This document shows positions 1-6,151 of a stretch of 7,315 nucleotides of DNA, one piece after another (the first letter of the stretch is position 1; each line of letters starts with the position of its first letter). The DNA lies in the NCBI GenBank assembly GCA_964357925.1, contig CAYHMW010000032.1:1-7315 (forward strand). Reading direction: 5' to 3'. Position numbers and translations under genes: made by a program. Origin of the DNA: CAYHMW01 sp964357925 (GTDB lineage: Bacteria; Patescibacteriota; Microgenomatia; UBA8517). The notes beneath the pieces were generated by a model. It searched no databases. It was not told the origin of the DNA and worked only from the letters and a program-made list of their open reading frames with translations.

Positions 1-20
1 TTTCAATCAAAGCACATGTC

Positions 21-41
21 ATCCCGCACTTGATGCGGGAT
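21..41. repeat. Dispersed palindrome, atcccgca-type hairpin
   Basis: An 8-bp perfect inverted repeat (atcccgca at 21-28, tgcgggat at 34-41) encloses the 5-nt loop cttga. The sequence is GC-rich in an AT-rich intergenic stretch and is not followed by a T-run on either strand, so it is not a good terminator. From memory, similar cccgcacttgatgcggg palindromes occur as dispersed intergenic repeats in several bacterial groups; only one copy is in this window, so the repeat status is inferred. Confidence 0.55.
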
Positions 42-100
42 CTATACTTTGACTAAAAGTTAGTAAAGCTTTGTTTTTGTAAAAGTTCAAATTTAGGCCT

Positions 101-132
101 TAAAAAAAACAGCTCGCATTGCGCGACCTGTT
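101..132 (-). terminator. Rho-independent terminator for the minus-strand membrane gene
   Basis: Read on the minus strand, aacag (128-132) pairs with ctgtt (108-112) and an inner tcgc/gcga stem (123-126 with 114-117) closes a 5-nt loop. There is one unpaired base on each side between the two stems. Eight T residues follow at once (complement of 102-109). It lies about 120 nt after the stop codon of the 256-609 gene, with no other gene between. Confidence 0.65.
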
Positions 133-140
133 AGTTGTTA

Positions 141-157
141 TCCCGACTCAGTCGGGA
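141..157. repeat. Dispersed palindrome tcccgactcagtcggga, copy 1
   Basis: A 17-nt perfect palindrome with arms tcccgact/agtcggga around a single central c. The same sequence with central g occurs at 6179-6195 and 6488-6504. This copy is intergenic, has no tRNA-like flanks, and lacks an adjacent T-run, so it is best called a dispersed repeat of the REP type rather than a terminator. Confidence 0.75.
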
Positions 158-255
158 AAGTTAACTCTCTTGTTTTAAGGTAGGGGTATTATAGCCCATG
201 CATTTGTATAGTTCAAGCTGAGCAATATTGATGCGAATACTGGGCTTACTAACGG

Positions 256-609
256 TTATCCAAATATAAACAGTAGTGGCCAACTAAACATTAATGCTGA
301 AATAAATGCCAAATACGTCACAACCCCACCAAACACATAACAAGCAAGCGTATTAGAAAAGCTACCTTTGTAACCTTTACCTTTTGAAAGTGAATAATAT
401 ACATAATTACTCGCGCAGATAAACACAAAAAAAGTGGCAAGGTAATCAAGTAAATTAGTCCTAACTACAGCCTCTACCCTTCCATTTATTGAAATGGTCA
501 GAACCAAAACCAGAAATGCAAAACCGAAATATTTTGATGAAGTGTTTTTATCTTTAAAGCGGGGAAGAAGAACGATTTTTGACAAATCCACAAATTGATA
601 ATAGCACAT
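256..609 (-). CDS. Small hypothetical membrane protein (about three helices)
   Basis: A 117-aa protein of unknown function. After a short polar N-terminus (KIVLLPRFKDKN), hydrophobic segments lie at about residues 27-42, 53-74 and 87-115, so an inner-membrane location is likely. The linker around 75-86 (SLSKGKGYKG) is basic and probably cytoplasmic. I do not recognise a family; a small Yip1-like fold is possible but unsupported. The ATG at 607-609 is preceded only by a weak purine-rich gaagtgga. The gene diverges from the 671-871 gene across a 61-nt gap that must hold both promoters, and a terminator lies downstream at 101-132. The open frame, hydrophobic pattern and terminator support a real gene. 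Confidence 0.65.
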   Translation of the reverse strand: MCYYQFVDLSKIVLLPRFKDKNTSSKYFGFAFLVLVLTISINGRVEAVVRTNLLDYLATFFVFICASNYVYYSLSKGKGYKGSFSNTLACYVFGGVVTYLAFISALMFSWPLLFIFG

Positions 610-632
610 TCCACTTCATCCAAAAAATCCAC

Positions 633-662
633 TATAATCACAACATCTCAATTTAGGGAGGG
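633..662 (+). promoter_or_regulatory. -10 box and strong Shine-Dalgarno for the 671 gene
   Basis: A perfect TATAAT lies at 633-638; no convincing -35 box stands 16-18 nt upstream. The ribosome binding site agggaggg at 655-662 is 8 nt before the ATG at 671 and fixes that start. The predicted leader is only about 25 nt. Confidence 0.55.
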
Positions 663-670
663 TTCTTAAA

Positions 671-871
671 ATGTCAACTGAAGTGATTGACATAGAAGTT
701 GGCCAAGTCTACCAAGCGATGGCGGGAACTGCGACCATCATAAGCGTCGCAGAAATCATAACCGCCGACACTAGCTGGGTAGGCAAACGTTGGTTTTCCA
801 TTCAAGAAGTTTGTAATCTCATAGCAAGCAGCGCATGGATACCAATTGAGTCACCCGACTCAGCTGAATAA
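671..871 (+). CDS. Small hypothetical protein, 66 aa
   Basis: A 66-aa soluble, acidic protein that I do not recognise. It begins with a beta-rich stretch (EVGQVYQAMAGTATIISVAEI) in which G-Q-V-Y, a turn and an I-I-S-V strand suggest a small SH3-like or barrel fold; this is inference only. W36, W41 and W56 could form a core. The start is well fixed by agggaggg 8 nt upstream and TATAAT at 633-638, and a hairpin terminator follows the stop by 4 nt, so this is a complete single-gene transcription unit. The next gene, at 973, has its own promoter, so the two are neighbours rather than an operon. Confidence 0.7.
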   Translation: MSTEVIDIEVGQVYQAMAGTATIISVAEIITADTSWVGKRWFSIQEVCNLIASSAWIPIESPDSAE

Positions 872-875
872 ATTT

Positions 876-910
876 TTGGGCTGGCAATCTCGCCAGCCCA
901 ACTTTCTTCC
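876..910 (+). terminator. Hairpin terminator after the 671 gene
   Basis: A perfect 10-bp stem, ttgggctggc (876-885) with gccagcccaa (892-901), has a 6-nt loop aatctc. The tail ctttcttcc is pyrimidine-rich with broken T-runs, which is weaker than a canonical U-tract. Position right after the stop codon supports termination on the plus strand. Confidence 0.7.
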
Positions 911-918
911 CCACAATA

Positions 919-947
919 TTTACAAATCGTCTTATACAACCTATAAT
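919..947 (+). promoter_or_regulatory. Near-consensus sigma70-type promoter for the 973 gene
   Basis: TTTACA at 919-924 (five of six consensus bases) and TATAAT at 942-947 (six of six) are separated by exactly 17 nt. The expected transcription start, near 954, leaves a leader of about 19 nt that contains little more than the ribosome binding site. Confidence 0.8.
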
Positions 948-972
948 ACACATGCAAATTTAAGGAGGCGTT

Positions 973-1317
973 ATGCCAACACATGTATGCTGGTACGAAT
1001 GTAATATCTGCCACACAAAACATGAATCTGAAGAAGAAGCTTTGCAATGTGAAGCATTGGGTCAGCCGGAATTTAACTTTAAAGCTGGCGAAAAATTCAC
1101 AAAAAGATTCATCTGGGGCGAACACGAACTCACAATTATCGAACCAACCGTAAAATTCTGGTCAGGCAATGGCGGAAAACGGGCACACATTGTAAGCTAC
1201 CGCTGTACAACGAATCGCGGCCTCAATCTCGATCCCAAAGATGGTACTCGCGAAACCTGGGTTTCAGATCGTGAACTCTTAAAAAAGATAAAAGAGAACT
1301 ACATACTTACCTGGTAA
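973..1317 (+). CDS. Small putative zinc-knuckle protein, 114 aa
   Basis: A 114-aa soluble protein of unknown function. The N-terminus has C10-x2-C13 followed by H14, H17 and C26 in the context YECNICHTKHESEEEALQCE. This resembles short single-knuckle proteins in which a C-x2-C pair, an S/E-rich helix and a distal Cys or His bind zinc; metal binding is inferred. The rest (about 36-114) is probably beta-rich, starting KAGEKFTK and including AHIVSYRC, with a basic C-terminal helix (ELLKKIKEN). The start is fixed by aaggagg at 962-968, 4 nt before ATG, and by a strong promoter. A hairpin follows the stop at 1324-1345. I cannot name a family. Confidence 0.75.
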   Translation: MPTHVCWYECNICHTKHESEEEALQCEALGQPEFNFKAGEKFTKRFIWGEHELTIIEPTVKFWSGNGGKRAHIVSYRCTTNRGLNLDPKDGTRETWVSDRELLKKIKENYILTW

Positions 1318-1323
1318 CCACAA

Positions 1324-1345
1324 GGGCCGATAGAAACATCGGCCC
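1324..1345 (+). terminator. Hairpin after the 973 gene
   Basis: An 8-bp perfect stem, gggccgat (1324-1331) with atcggccc (1338-1345), has the loop agaaac and begins 6 nt after the stop codon. The tail acactattctctcc is not a true T-run, so it may be a weak terminator or an mRNA-stabilising 3' hairpin. Confidence 0.6.
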
Positions 1346-1367
1346 ACACTATTCTCTCCCCCCCCAC

Positions 1368-1400
1368 AAAAAATTCCCGCTACATATTCTGTAACGGGAA
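1368..1400 (-). terminator. Rho-independent terminator for the 111-aa gene
   Basis: On the minus strand, ttcccg-t-tac (1391-1400) pairs with gta-g-cgggaa (1374-1383) with one internal mismatch and a 7-nt loop. Six T residues follow (complement of 1368-1373). It begins 13 nt after the stop codon at 1414 and closes that unit against the convergent 973 gene. Confidence 0.85.
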
Positions 1401-1413
1401 GTCCAAATCGAGA

Positions 1414-1749
1414 CTACTTTAGATTCAAATAGCGGCTACTCGCCTTTTCTCTGGTTGCTAGAATCTTCTTCTCATCCTCCGATCGAGTCTGTTCCGAAGG
1501 CATGCCATGACTATCATGCAAAACTTTCAGCACATTCATCCTGCCATCATGCGGGAGTAGGCCAAGTAACTCCATAACAAAGCTGTACCACAGCATCCTC
1601 GGGCCTTTTGCGAGAAAAAACTTCACAGCCTCCAACTCCTCCTTACTGAGTTCTGCCCCATCCTTTAGGCGTTGAGTCTCCGGATCAAAACCCAACAAAG
1701 TCAAAATGGCTTCTCTTCTTGTTGTCCCTAACTTGGTTCCACCAAGCAT
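1414..1749 (-). CDS. Hypothetical helical protein with LGFDP motif, 111 aa
   Basis: A 111-aa soluble, mostly helical protein with no family I can name. Helices are likely at about 11-19, 34-48 and 52-65, followed by P66-H-D68-G69-R70 and a charged C-terminus. The motif L19-G-F-D-P23 recurs at residues 259-263 of the neighbouring 343-aa membrane protein, and both proteins have a later P-x-D-G-[RK] step, which suggests a shared domain. Start: ATG at 1747-1749 with aaggag (1756-1761) 6 nt upstream. It has its own promoter (1793-1821) and terminator (1368-1400), so it is a monocistronic unit. A small hairpin sits directly before its ribosome binding site. Confidence 0.75.
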   Translation of the reverse strand: MLGGTKLGTTRREAILTLLGFDPETQRLKDGAELSKEELEAVKFFLAKGPRMLWYSFVMELLGLLPHDGRMNVLKVLHDSHGMPSEQTRSEDEKKILATREKASSRYLNLK

Positions 1750-1760
1750 TCACGTCTCCT

Positions 1761-1774
1761 TGCCCTATTGGGCA
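1761..1774 (-). promoter_or_regulatory. Leader hairpin next to the ribosome binding site
   Basis: tgccc (1761-1765) and gggca (1770-1774) form a 5-bp stem with a 4-nt loop in the leader of the 111-aa gene. The stem touches the aaggag ribosome binding site (its first base pair shares one position), so it could tune initiation. No larger riboswitch-like fold is apparent in this leader of about 37 nt. Confidence 0.35.
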
Positions 1775-1792
1775 CTAGCTTTTGTCTCAAGT

Positions 1793-1821
1793 ATTATAAA
1801 CCCAAAATTCAGTTTTTTAAA
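1793..1821 (-). promoter_or_regulatory. Sigma70-type promoter for the 111-aa gene
   Basis: On the minus strand, TTTAAA (1816-1821, four of six consensus bases) is followed after 17 nt by a perfect TATAAT (1793-1798). It lies downstream of the terminator at 1833-1861, so transcription starts afresh for this gene. Confidence 0.7.
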
Positions 1822-1832
1822 CTATAAGCCAC

Positions 1833-1861
1833 AAAAAAGGCCCGTGTATTTAACACGGGCC
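1833..1861 (-). terminator. Rho-independent terminator for the 343-aa gene
   Basis: On the minus strand, ggcccgtgt (1853-1861) pairs perfectly with acacgggcc (1839-1847) around a 5-nt loop and is followed by six T residues (complement of 1833-1838). It starts 5 nt after the stop codon at 1867-1869. This is the clearest terminator in the window. Confidence 0.9.
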
Positions 1862-1866
1862 AGCAA

Positions 1867-2898
1867 TTAGACTGATGCCGGAAACATGCGAGAAACCATT
1901 CCAATCATCTCGGCATCACCTAATCCATTGTCTTGACCAATCGCTTTCTTCAACTCCTGAAGAGCCTTGCGTATCTCCTCTTCATCGGCATCAGCAAAGC
2001 GCTGCGCAAAAACATCAGCCGCTTTCCCATCCATTGGGAAGGATTTCATCAAGTACGGCAAAAAGCCCCATCGACGGTCCTTCAATTTTTCCTGATTTGC
2101 AACGTCGTTAGGGTCAAACCCCAGGATTTTGGTCAACAAATCCAAAAGCTTGACCATAGGTACTGGACCAGTTGTCGCCTGTTTCCCAAGCTCAGCAACT
2201 CCCTCAACTATCACTGGCTTCGCCTCGACACCTGACCTATTCACCTGCTCAGGTTTGACCTCCGCCGTTTTCTGCTCTCCAGCAACCTCACACACAGGTG
2301 CAGTGTTTGACTCAGCCAAGTCTCGACGAAACCGGATATAAGGCCAAATCACAACCATAGCGGGCACCGCAGCTGCACCAATCCCGATTGAAAACCCTTC
2401 GGGATAAATTCGCAGGACCTGGACGGACCAAAACGGCTCAAAAAAGCTGCTCGTCACTGTAAACAGCAGGGCAACGAAAAGCTTTTGGTCGTTAGTATAT
2501 ATAGACAAAACCATGACGACCAACAGCACTGCCTGCATCGCGGGATACAAAAAGGGCATTTCCAAACCCTCAAAATATGAGCGAACGACAGCTGCCGGCA
2601 ACAAAAACACCGACAATCCCAGCATGCTGTTCACATACCGGTCCGATGTCCGCAGAAAATTGTAGACCGAGGGCCAAAACTCAACAAATGCCACACAAAA
2701 ACTCCAAGTAGTCCAGCCGAAACGCGACACTTTGCCGCTGAGACCAAATTCAGGCAAGCTGATGCTTGGCACTTTCGGCATAGGAACACTGCTCGACATT
2801 TGCTGCCACAACTTTGAGAAAAACTGGCCGAAAGCAGGCGTTTTTAACCCACCCCGACGAGCGCTAAATGCGCTCAAAACATTTGCAAACATAGTCAT
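1867..2898 (-). CDS. Hypothetical five-helix membrane protein with cytoplasmic LGFDP domain
   Basis: A 343-aa protein of unknown function in three parts. Residues 1-56 are basic and proline-rich (SVPMPKVPSISLPEF) with no cleavable signal. About 57-188 contain five hydrophobic segments: 60-78, 88-105, 114-134, 138-156 and 168-188. A positive RFRRD at 189-193 suggests that the tail is cytoplasmic. Residues 194-343 are soluble: a low-complexity A/E/V/K linker to about 245, then a helical domain with L259-G-F-D-P263, P288-M-D-G-K292 and an acidic-basic helix 304-319 (possible coiled coil). The first ATG is fixed by aggagg at 2905-2910; the second ATG, two codons in, is less well spaced. It ends at a strong terminator. 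The 5' neighbour is the ATPase gene 89 nt away, but no functional link is evident. Confidence 0.75.
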   Translation of the reverse strand: MTMFANVLSAFSARRGGLKTPAFGQFFSKLWQQMSSSVPMPKVPSISLPEFGLSGKVSRFGWTTWSFCVAFVEFWPSVYNFLRTSDRYVNSMLGLSVFLLPAAVVRSYFEGLEMPFLYPAMQAVLLVVMVLSIYTNDQKLFVALLFTVTSSFFEPFWSVQVLRIYPEGFSIGIGAAAVPAMVVIWPYIRFRRDLAESNTAPVCEVAGEQKTAEVKPEQVNRSGVEAKPVIVEGVAELGKQATTGPVPMVKLLDLLTKILGFDPNDVANQEKLKDRRWGFLPYLMKSFPMDGKAADVFAQRFADADEEEIRKALQELKKAIGQDNGLGDAEMIGMVSRMFPASV

Positions 2899-2904
2899 TT
2901 TGCG

Positions 2905-2910
2905 CCTCCT
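2905..2910 (-). promoter_or_regulatory. Perfect Shine-Dalgarno AGGAGG fixing the 2898 start
   Basis: AGGAGG on the minus strand stands 6 nt before the ATG at 2896-2898. It lies between two gcgc tetranucleotides (gcgctaggaggcgc) that could pair and partly hide it. Confidence 0.75.
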
Positions 2911-2987
2911 AGCGCTTGTTAACGTACAAAAGAAAATTCGATAAAAAGGAGTCTACCTCAAGATCATCTAAAAGTCAAACTATAGGC

Positions 2988-4226
2988 TCAGATAGGTCGA
3001 TTACTGTTTCGAAGCACCTCGGAAACAGTTGTTATTCCTTGCTCAGCCTTCACGAGGCCATCGCACATTAAAGTTTTAAATCCTTCGGCAATAAGCACCT
3101 CTCGTACCGAATCCTCATTTGCCTTCTGCCGCAACAAATCTCGGATTTTAGTAGTTATCGGTAAAACCTCAAAAATCCCAGTCCTCCCTTTAAATGCCAG
3201 ATTCTGACAACTCGGGCACCCTTTGCTTTTCATCAAAGTTTTAGGGGGTCTTCCTAAAACCTTTTTATAAAGCTCCACCTCATCATCGCTTGGCGGATAC
3301 GCACCCAAACACTCCTGACAATTAACTCTCACAAGCCTTTGGGATAATACTCCGGACAAAGAAGAATTAAGGATGTAAGGCTCAATCCCAAGGTCCAAAA
3401 GTCTAAACAAAGATCCAATAGCATCAACAGCATGAACTGTAGACAATACCAACTGCCCAGAAAGTCCAGATTGCACAGCAATCTCAGAAGTCTCACGGTC
3501 CCGAATCTCCCCAACCATCACAATATCAGGGTTCAAACGAAGAATGGTTTTTAGACCGGAAGCAAAATTAAATCCTGTCTCGGGATTAGTCTGCATTTGA
3601 TTAATCCCGGCAAGCTTAAACTCCACAGGATCCTCAATCGTCATCACACTATAACGATCATTTCTGTTCAAGTGCATGATCGTCGAATATAACATCGTGG
3701 TCTTGCCACTCCCTGTCGGCCCAGAAACAACAACAAGTCCAGAAACACTTGAAAGAATATTGTTGTAAATATCAAAATCCTCCCGGCTCATCCCAAGCCA
3801 AGCCAATTCCATCACAACCGTATTCATTTCATGAACACGTATAAAAGCAAACTCCCCATTTACAGTCTGGACAATCTCAACGCGCAAATTAATATTTCCT
3901 CCACGACTCTCAACACTAAACTGCCCTTCTTGAATCTTCCGCTTCTCAGAAGGATCCAGTTTAGCCATAACTTTAAGTCTGGAAACAACTGCCTCATACG
4001 TCTCAAGACTCAAGGTCCCACAAACATACAAGACCCCATCAATTCGAAAACGCACAAGCAAATCCTTAGCACGAGGTTCCAAAAGGATATCCGAAGCAGA
4101 AAGATTAACTGCTTCTTTGACTAAAGTATTTACAAAGACAACAGCGTCCGTCCCTCGTTGATTATTAAATATGAAGTTTAGTCCCTGGTTCTCAACTCGT
4201 AAAATTTCCTTCTTATCGGCAGTCAT
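2988..4226 (-). CDS. PilB/GspE-family secretion ATPase lacking the N-terminal domain
   Basis: A 412-aa ATPase of the type II secretion/type IV pilus assembly family (GspE/PulE/PilB). Such hexameric motors sit on the inner face of the membrane and hydrolyse ATP to drive pilin or pseudopilin assembly. Visible motifs are the N2 domain from about 27 (residues 43-51 SASDILLEP in place of the usual SDIHxEP), Walker A G169-PTGSGK-T176, Asp box IEDPVE (197-202), Walker B NPDIVMVGEIRD (232-243) with catalytic E240, His box STVHAVDAIG (262-271), and a tetracysteine zinc site C303/C306 and C337/C340. Family members are commonly about 550-570 aa; here the N1 (MshEN-type) domain is absent. The TVNGE loop is kept but IQEGQFS replaces the usual PQDGR. 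No pilC, pilM or pilin gene is adjacent. The start has only a weak ribosome binding site. tRNA-Glu lies 52 nt upstream on the same strand. The family call is secure; PilB versus GspE is not. Confidence 0.92.
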   Translation of the reverse strand: MTADKKEILRVENQGLNFIFNNQRGTDAVVFVNTLVKEAVNLSASDILLEPRAKDLLVRFRIDGVLYVCGTLSLETYEAVVSRLKVMAKLDPSEKRKIQEGQFSVESRGGNINLRVEIVQTVNGEFAFIRVHEMNTVVMELAWLGMSREDFDIYNNILSSVSGLVVVSGPTGSGKTTMLYSTIMHLNRNDRYSVMTIEDPVEFKLAGINQMQTNPETGFNFASGLKTILRLNPDIVMVGEIRDRETSEIAVQSGLSGQLVLSTVHAVDAIGSLFRLLDLGIEPYILNSSLSGVLSQRLVRVNCQECLGAYPPSDDEVELYKKVLGRPPKTLMKSKGCPSCQNLAFKGRTGIFEVLPITTKIRDLLRQKANEDSVREVLIAEGFKTLMCDGLVKAEQGITTVSEVLRNSNRPI

Positions 4227-4278
4227 ACATCCATTCTAGAGTACCAGAAAAGTAGTTATCAAAGGACAACCAACTTTG

Positions 4279-4352
4279 TGACCCCAGTGGGAGTCGAACC
4301 CACGATTTTCGGGATGAAAACCCGACGTCCTAGGCCTCTAGACGATGGGGCC
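4279..4352 (-). tRNA. tRNA-Glu (anticodon UUC)
   Basis: A full cloverleaf folds on the minus strand. It has acceptor GGCCCCA/TGGGGTC with discriminator A, D stem GTCT/GGAC, anticodon stem TCGGG/CCCGA with loop TTTTCAT (anticodon TTC), T stem GTGGG/CCCAC and T loop TTCGACT. CCA is not encoded. Its acceptor pairs are identical to those of tRNA-Lys at 6524. The 5' end overlaps the broken gene 4330-4648 by 23 nt on the same strand. Confidence 0.96.
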
Positions 4353-4648
4353 CAGAAGCAGGAAGTATTTTACCATTTCTATACTCCTCAAGCACTTTTA
4401 TGCCGTACTCAACATTTTCTGTTATCACCTGACACCCTAATCTCTCAGGATGTTTAATCTTTTCTTCAACAACAGCTTTAGTTAACTGTTCATCAGTAGC
4501 TCCCTGACCAGGCCAACCGCCACCACAAGTCACCACAAGTCACCACACAAGACACCTTACCATTAACCAAAGGACATCCATAAACCTTGAATTCAGGTGG
4601 TGCAAAACCATTTTCTCCCCCTCTTCTCTCCACACACAACAATAACAT
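4330..4648 (-). pseudogene. Small gene frameshifted by a 10-bp tandem duplication
   Basis: As it stands, the frame opening at ATG 4646-4648 gives 51 residues and stops at 4493-4495. A second frame opening only at a GTG (4534-4536) runs on to 4330. Removing one of two identical 10-bp units (4521-4530, 4531-4540) joins them into one 102-aa protein: MLLLCVERRGGENGF, then APPEFKVYGCPLVNGK, then VSCVVTCGGGWPGQG, then a helical half with EEKIKHPERLGCQV and YGIKVLEEYRNG. Four cysteines and a glycine-rich centre (CGGGWPGQG) are visible; the family is not recognised. The predicted start is 22 nt after the transporter stop on the same strand, so it was probably the second gene of that unit. The last codons run into tRNA-Glu, so the 3' end may also have been altered. 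A sequencing or assembly error is a possible alternative. Confidence 0.6.
4521..4550. repeat. 10-bp tandem repeat caccacaagt
   Basis: Two exact 10-bp units lie at 4521-4530 and 4531-4540, followed by a degenerate third (caccacacaa, 4541-4550). Because 10 is not a multiple of 3, each gain or loss of a unit changes the reading frame of the surrounding small gene. Confidence 0.85.
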
Positions 4649-4670
4649 CGAGCAATAAACAATCAAACCA

Positions 4671-6086
4671 TCAAATTAGCTTTAACTTATCAAGTATTGT
4701 AAAGACACTGAAAGCCCCATAAAACAAAAACGCAGTCCCAACCGTCAGGAATCTGAATAAGCTTGGGCCAAAATCTTTTGCAAAAACAGTCTTATTCATA
4801 TAAAGCACAAGCCCAGTATAAATAAACATCGACATGGCATTGAGGACCGCCCCTGTCACAACAAGTGCCAAAGGTTCGGTAAATCCAGACGCAAATATAG
4901 CAATCCCCCCAAGTATTTGAATCCACAAAAACATGTAAAAATATTTTGGTAAATTATTTACCTTAAATTTCTCGGGATTTGAAATCACCAAATTCTCACT
5001 CGATATCCTTGCATTGCTTCCCAAAACACTAAATTGAGTCCCAAAAAGCATCACCCCTGCCATCACAAGGAAAAGAGTTCCAAGGGCAGGAATAGTTGAT
5101 TCCCCAATAACCCTGCCTTCAAGGACTACAAATTTAATACTCGTCACAACATCTGGATTTCCAAAAACTGTCGAGTAAGCAAGAAGTGTTAATAGTAACA
5201 TCGTGAAAGCTCCAGTTATCCAGAAAACCACAGCATGCTCAATATTTATCCGCTTCCACCACTCACGAAATCGCAAAATATTTTCATGGCTCGCTTCAAT
5301 CTGAAATCCCTCAAGTCTGATATCCTCATGCTTACCTTTCAAAATATTTGTGATCCTCCCAGAAAATTTACCCATACCATAGCCCTTTTCTTTGACATAC
5401 AGTGATTGTGCCAAATTAAGATTCCCTCCAGCTCCAGCATAGGCAAATGCCGCCAAGAAAGTAGCATAAGGAAAGCCTTTTGGAAAAAGCACATAGCCTT
5501 CCCCGATTCCAAAAAGTCCCAGACCCAATGCACTCCAATCGACAGGCTCTGCAAAGTACATTGTTATGAAAAATATAAAAGGCACACCAACAAGAATTAT
5601 TGCTTTCTGAATTTGCTCCTGCGTTTTATAAACAATCCGTCCAAGACTGTAAAGCCCACCCATCAAAATCAAAAGCCCCATGCCAAGGTACCCCGAGTAT
5701 TTAATTCCCAAGGAAGCCGCAAATACGGTAGCAGAAGCAGCCGCTATCCCGGGCCACATCCATGGGACAAGAGTCGTCACAATAAACCAATATGGCGAAA
5801 ACCAACCGTATTTTCGGGCCAGTCCAACAAAAATGCTCTCCCCTGTTAATAGGCTATACCGCTCAATCTCCATGTTAATAAAAAACTGAAATGTTATGCC
5901 AAGGACAGCAGCCCAAGCAATACCAAGTCCAAAATTTGAAGATAAATAAGGCCAAAGAATAAGCTCTCCACTCCCAAGTCCCACTCCCAAAATTATAAAA
6001 CTAGGCCCAATCAAACTACGAAGGGGAACGGCTTGTGGTAAAAACTCCCGCTTCTCAAGCCCCTGAAGGCGTCCCATATAATTCAT
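4671..6086 (-). CDS. Nramp-like metal ion transporter of an atypical clade
   Basis: A 471-aa polytopic membrane protein with about eleven hydrophobic segments, the size and layout of the Nramp (SLC11) family of proton-coupled divalent metal carriers with the LeuT fold. In typical Nramps helix 1 carries DPGN and helix 6 carries MPH, which bind the metal. Here helix 1 reads GPSFIILGVGLGSGELILWP (GVGLGSGE at 34-41) and helix 6 AYAGAGGNLNLAQSL (215-229), so both signatures are absent. From memory, a clade annotated as Nramp-like with G-S-G-E in helix 1 and an AGAGG-type helix 6 exists; its substrate is uncertain. A soluble loop follows helix 6 (about 232-283). The frame stays open to 6209, but that extension is antisense to a tRNA remnant and has no transporter character, so I start at ATG 6084-6086; ATG 6075-6077 is equally possible. 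No strong ribosome binding site is seen. Confidence 0.8.
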   Translation of the reverse strand: MNYMGRLQGLEKREFLPQAVPLRSLIGPSFIILGVGLGSGELILWPYLSSNFGLGIAWAAVLGITFQFFINMEIERYSLLTGESIFVGLARKYGWFSPYWFIVTTLVPWMWPGIAAASATVFAASLGIKYSGYLGMGLLILMGGLYSLGRIVYKTQEQIQKAIILVGVPFIFFITMYFAEPVDWSALGLGLFGIGEGYVLFPKGFPYATFLAAFAYAGAGGNLNLAQSLYVKEKGYGMGKFSGRITNILKGKHEDIRLEGFQIEASHENILRFREWWKRINIEHAVVFWITGAFTMLLLTLLAYSTVFGNPDVVTSIKFVVLEGRVIGESTIPALGTLFLVMAGVMLFGTQFSVLGSNARISSENLVISNPEKFKVNNLPKYFYMFLWIQILGGIAIFASGFTEPLALVVTGAVLNAMSMFIYTGLVLYMNKTVFAKDFGPSLFRFLTVGTAFLFYGAFSVFTILDKLKLI

Positions 6087-6108
6087 TGTACACCCACAAG
6101 AATAAAAC

Positions 6109-6137
6109 TTGGGGCTAAAGCACAATTGCGGTATAAT
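6109..6137 (+). promoter_or_regulatory. Promoter of the tRNA/GIY-YIG unit
   Basis: A perfect TATAAT at 6132-6137 follows a weak -35 (TTGGGG, 6109-6114) with a 17-nt spacer. Transcription would start near 6144, a few nt before the first tRNA-like remnant (6152). No other promoter is evident before tRNA-Lys, so nuclease gene and tRNAs may share this transcript. The same box read in reverse (tattat, 6133-6138) might serve the transporter. Confidence 0.6.
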
Positions 6138-6151
6138 ATCTTCTGACAATT

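Noticed and set aside
181..255. Possible plus-strand promoter (tattat near 188) and small RNA
   Set aside because: There is no convincing -35 box, no downstream gene on that strand and no stable fold that I could define.
802..1125. Open minus-strand frame of 107 codons
   Set aside because: It crosses two plus-strand genes with good ribosome binding sites, a terminator and a promoter; it is a shadow.
1750..1786. Riboswitch in the leader of the 111-aa gene
   Set aside because: The leader is about 37 nt and holds one 5-bp hairpin; this is too small for a known riboswitch class that I could support.
1875..2341. Three short plus-strand frames
   Set aside because: They lie opposite the 343-aa gene, which has a perfect ribosome binding site and terminator, and they show no independent signals.
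4255..4278. Terminator after tRNA-Glu (caaag/ctttg)
   Set aside because: A 5-bp stem with a 9-nt loop and no T-run is too weak to call.
5406..5849. Open plus-strand frame of 147 codons
   Set aside because: It is antisense to the transporter, whose hydrophobic pattern and Nramp-like motifs are convincing; the plus-strand product is low-quality and basic with no ribosome binding site.
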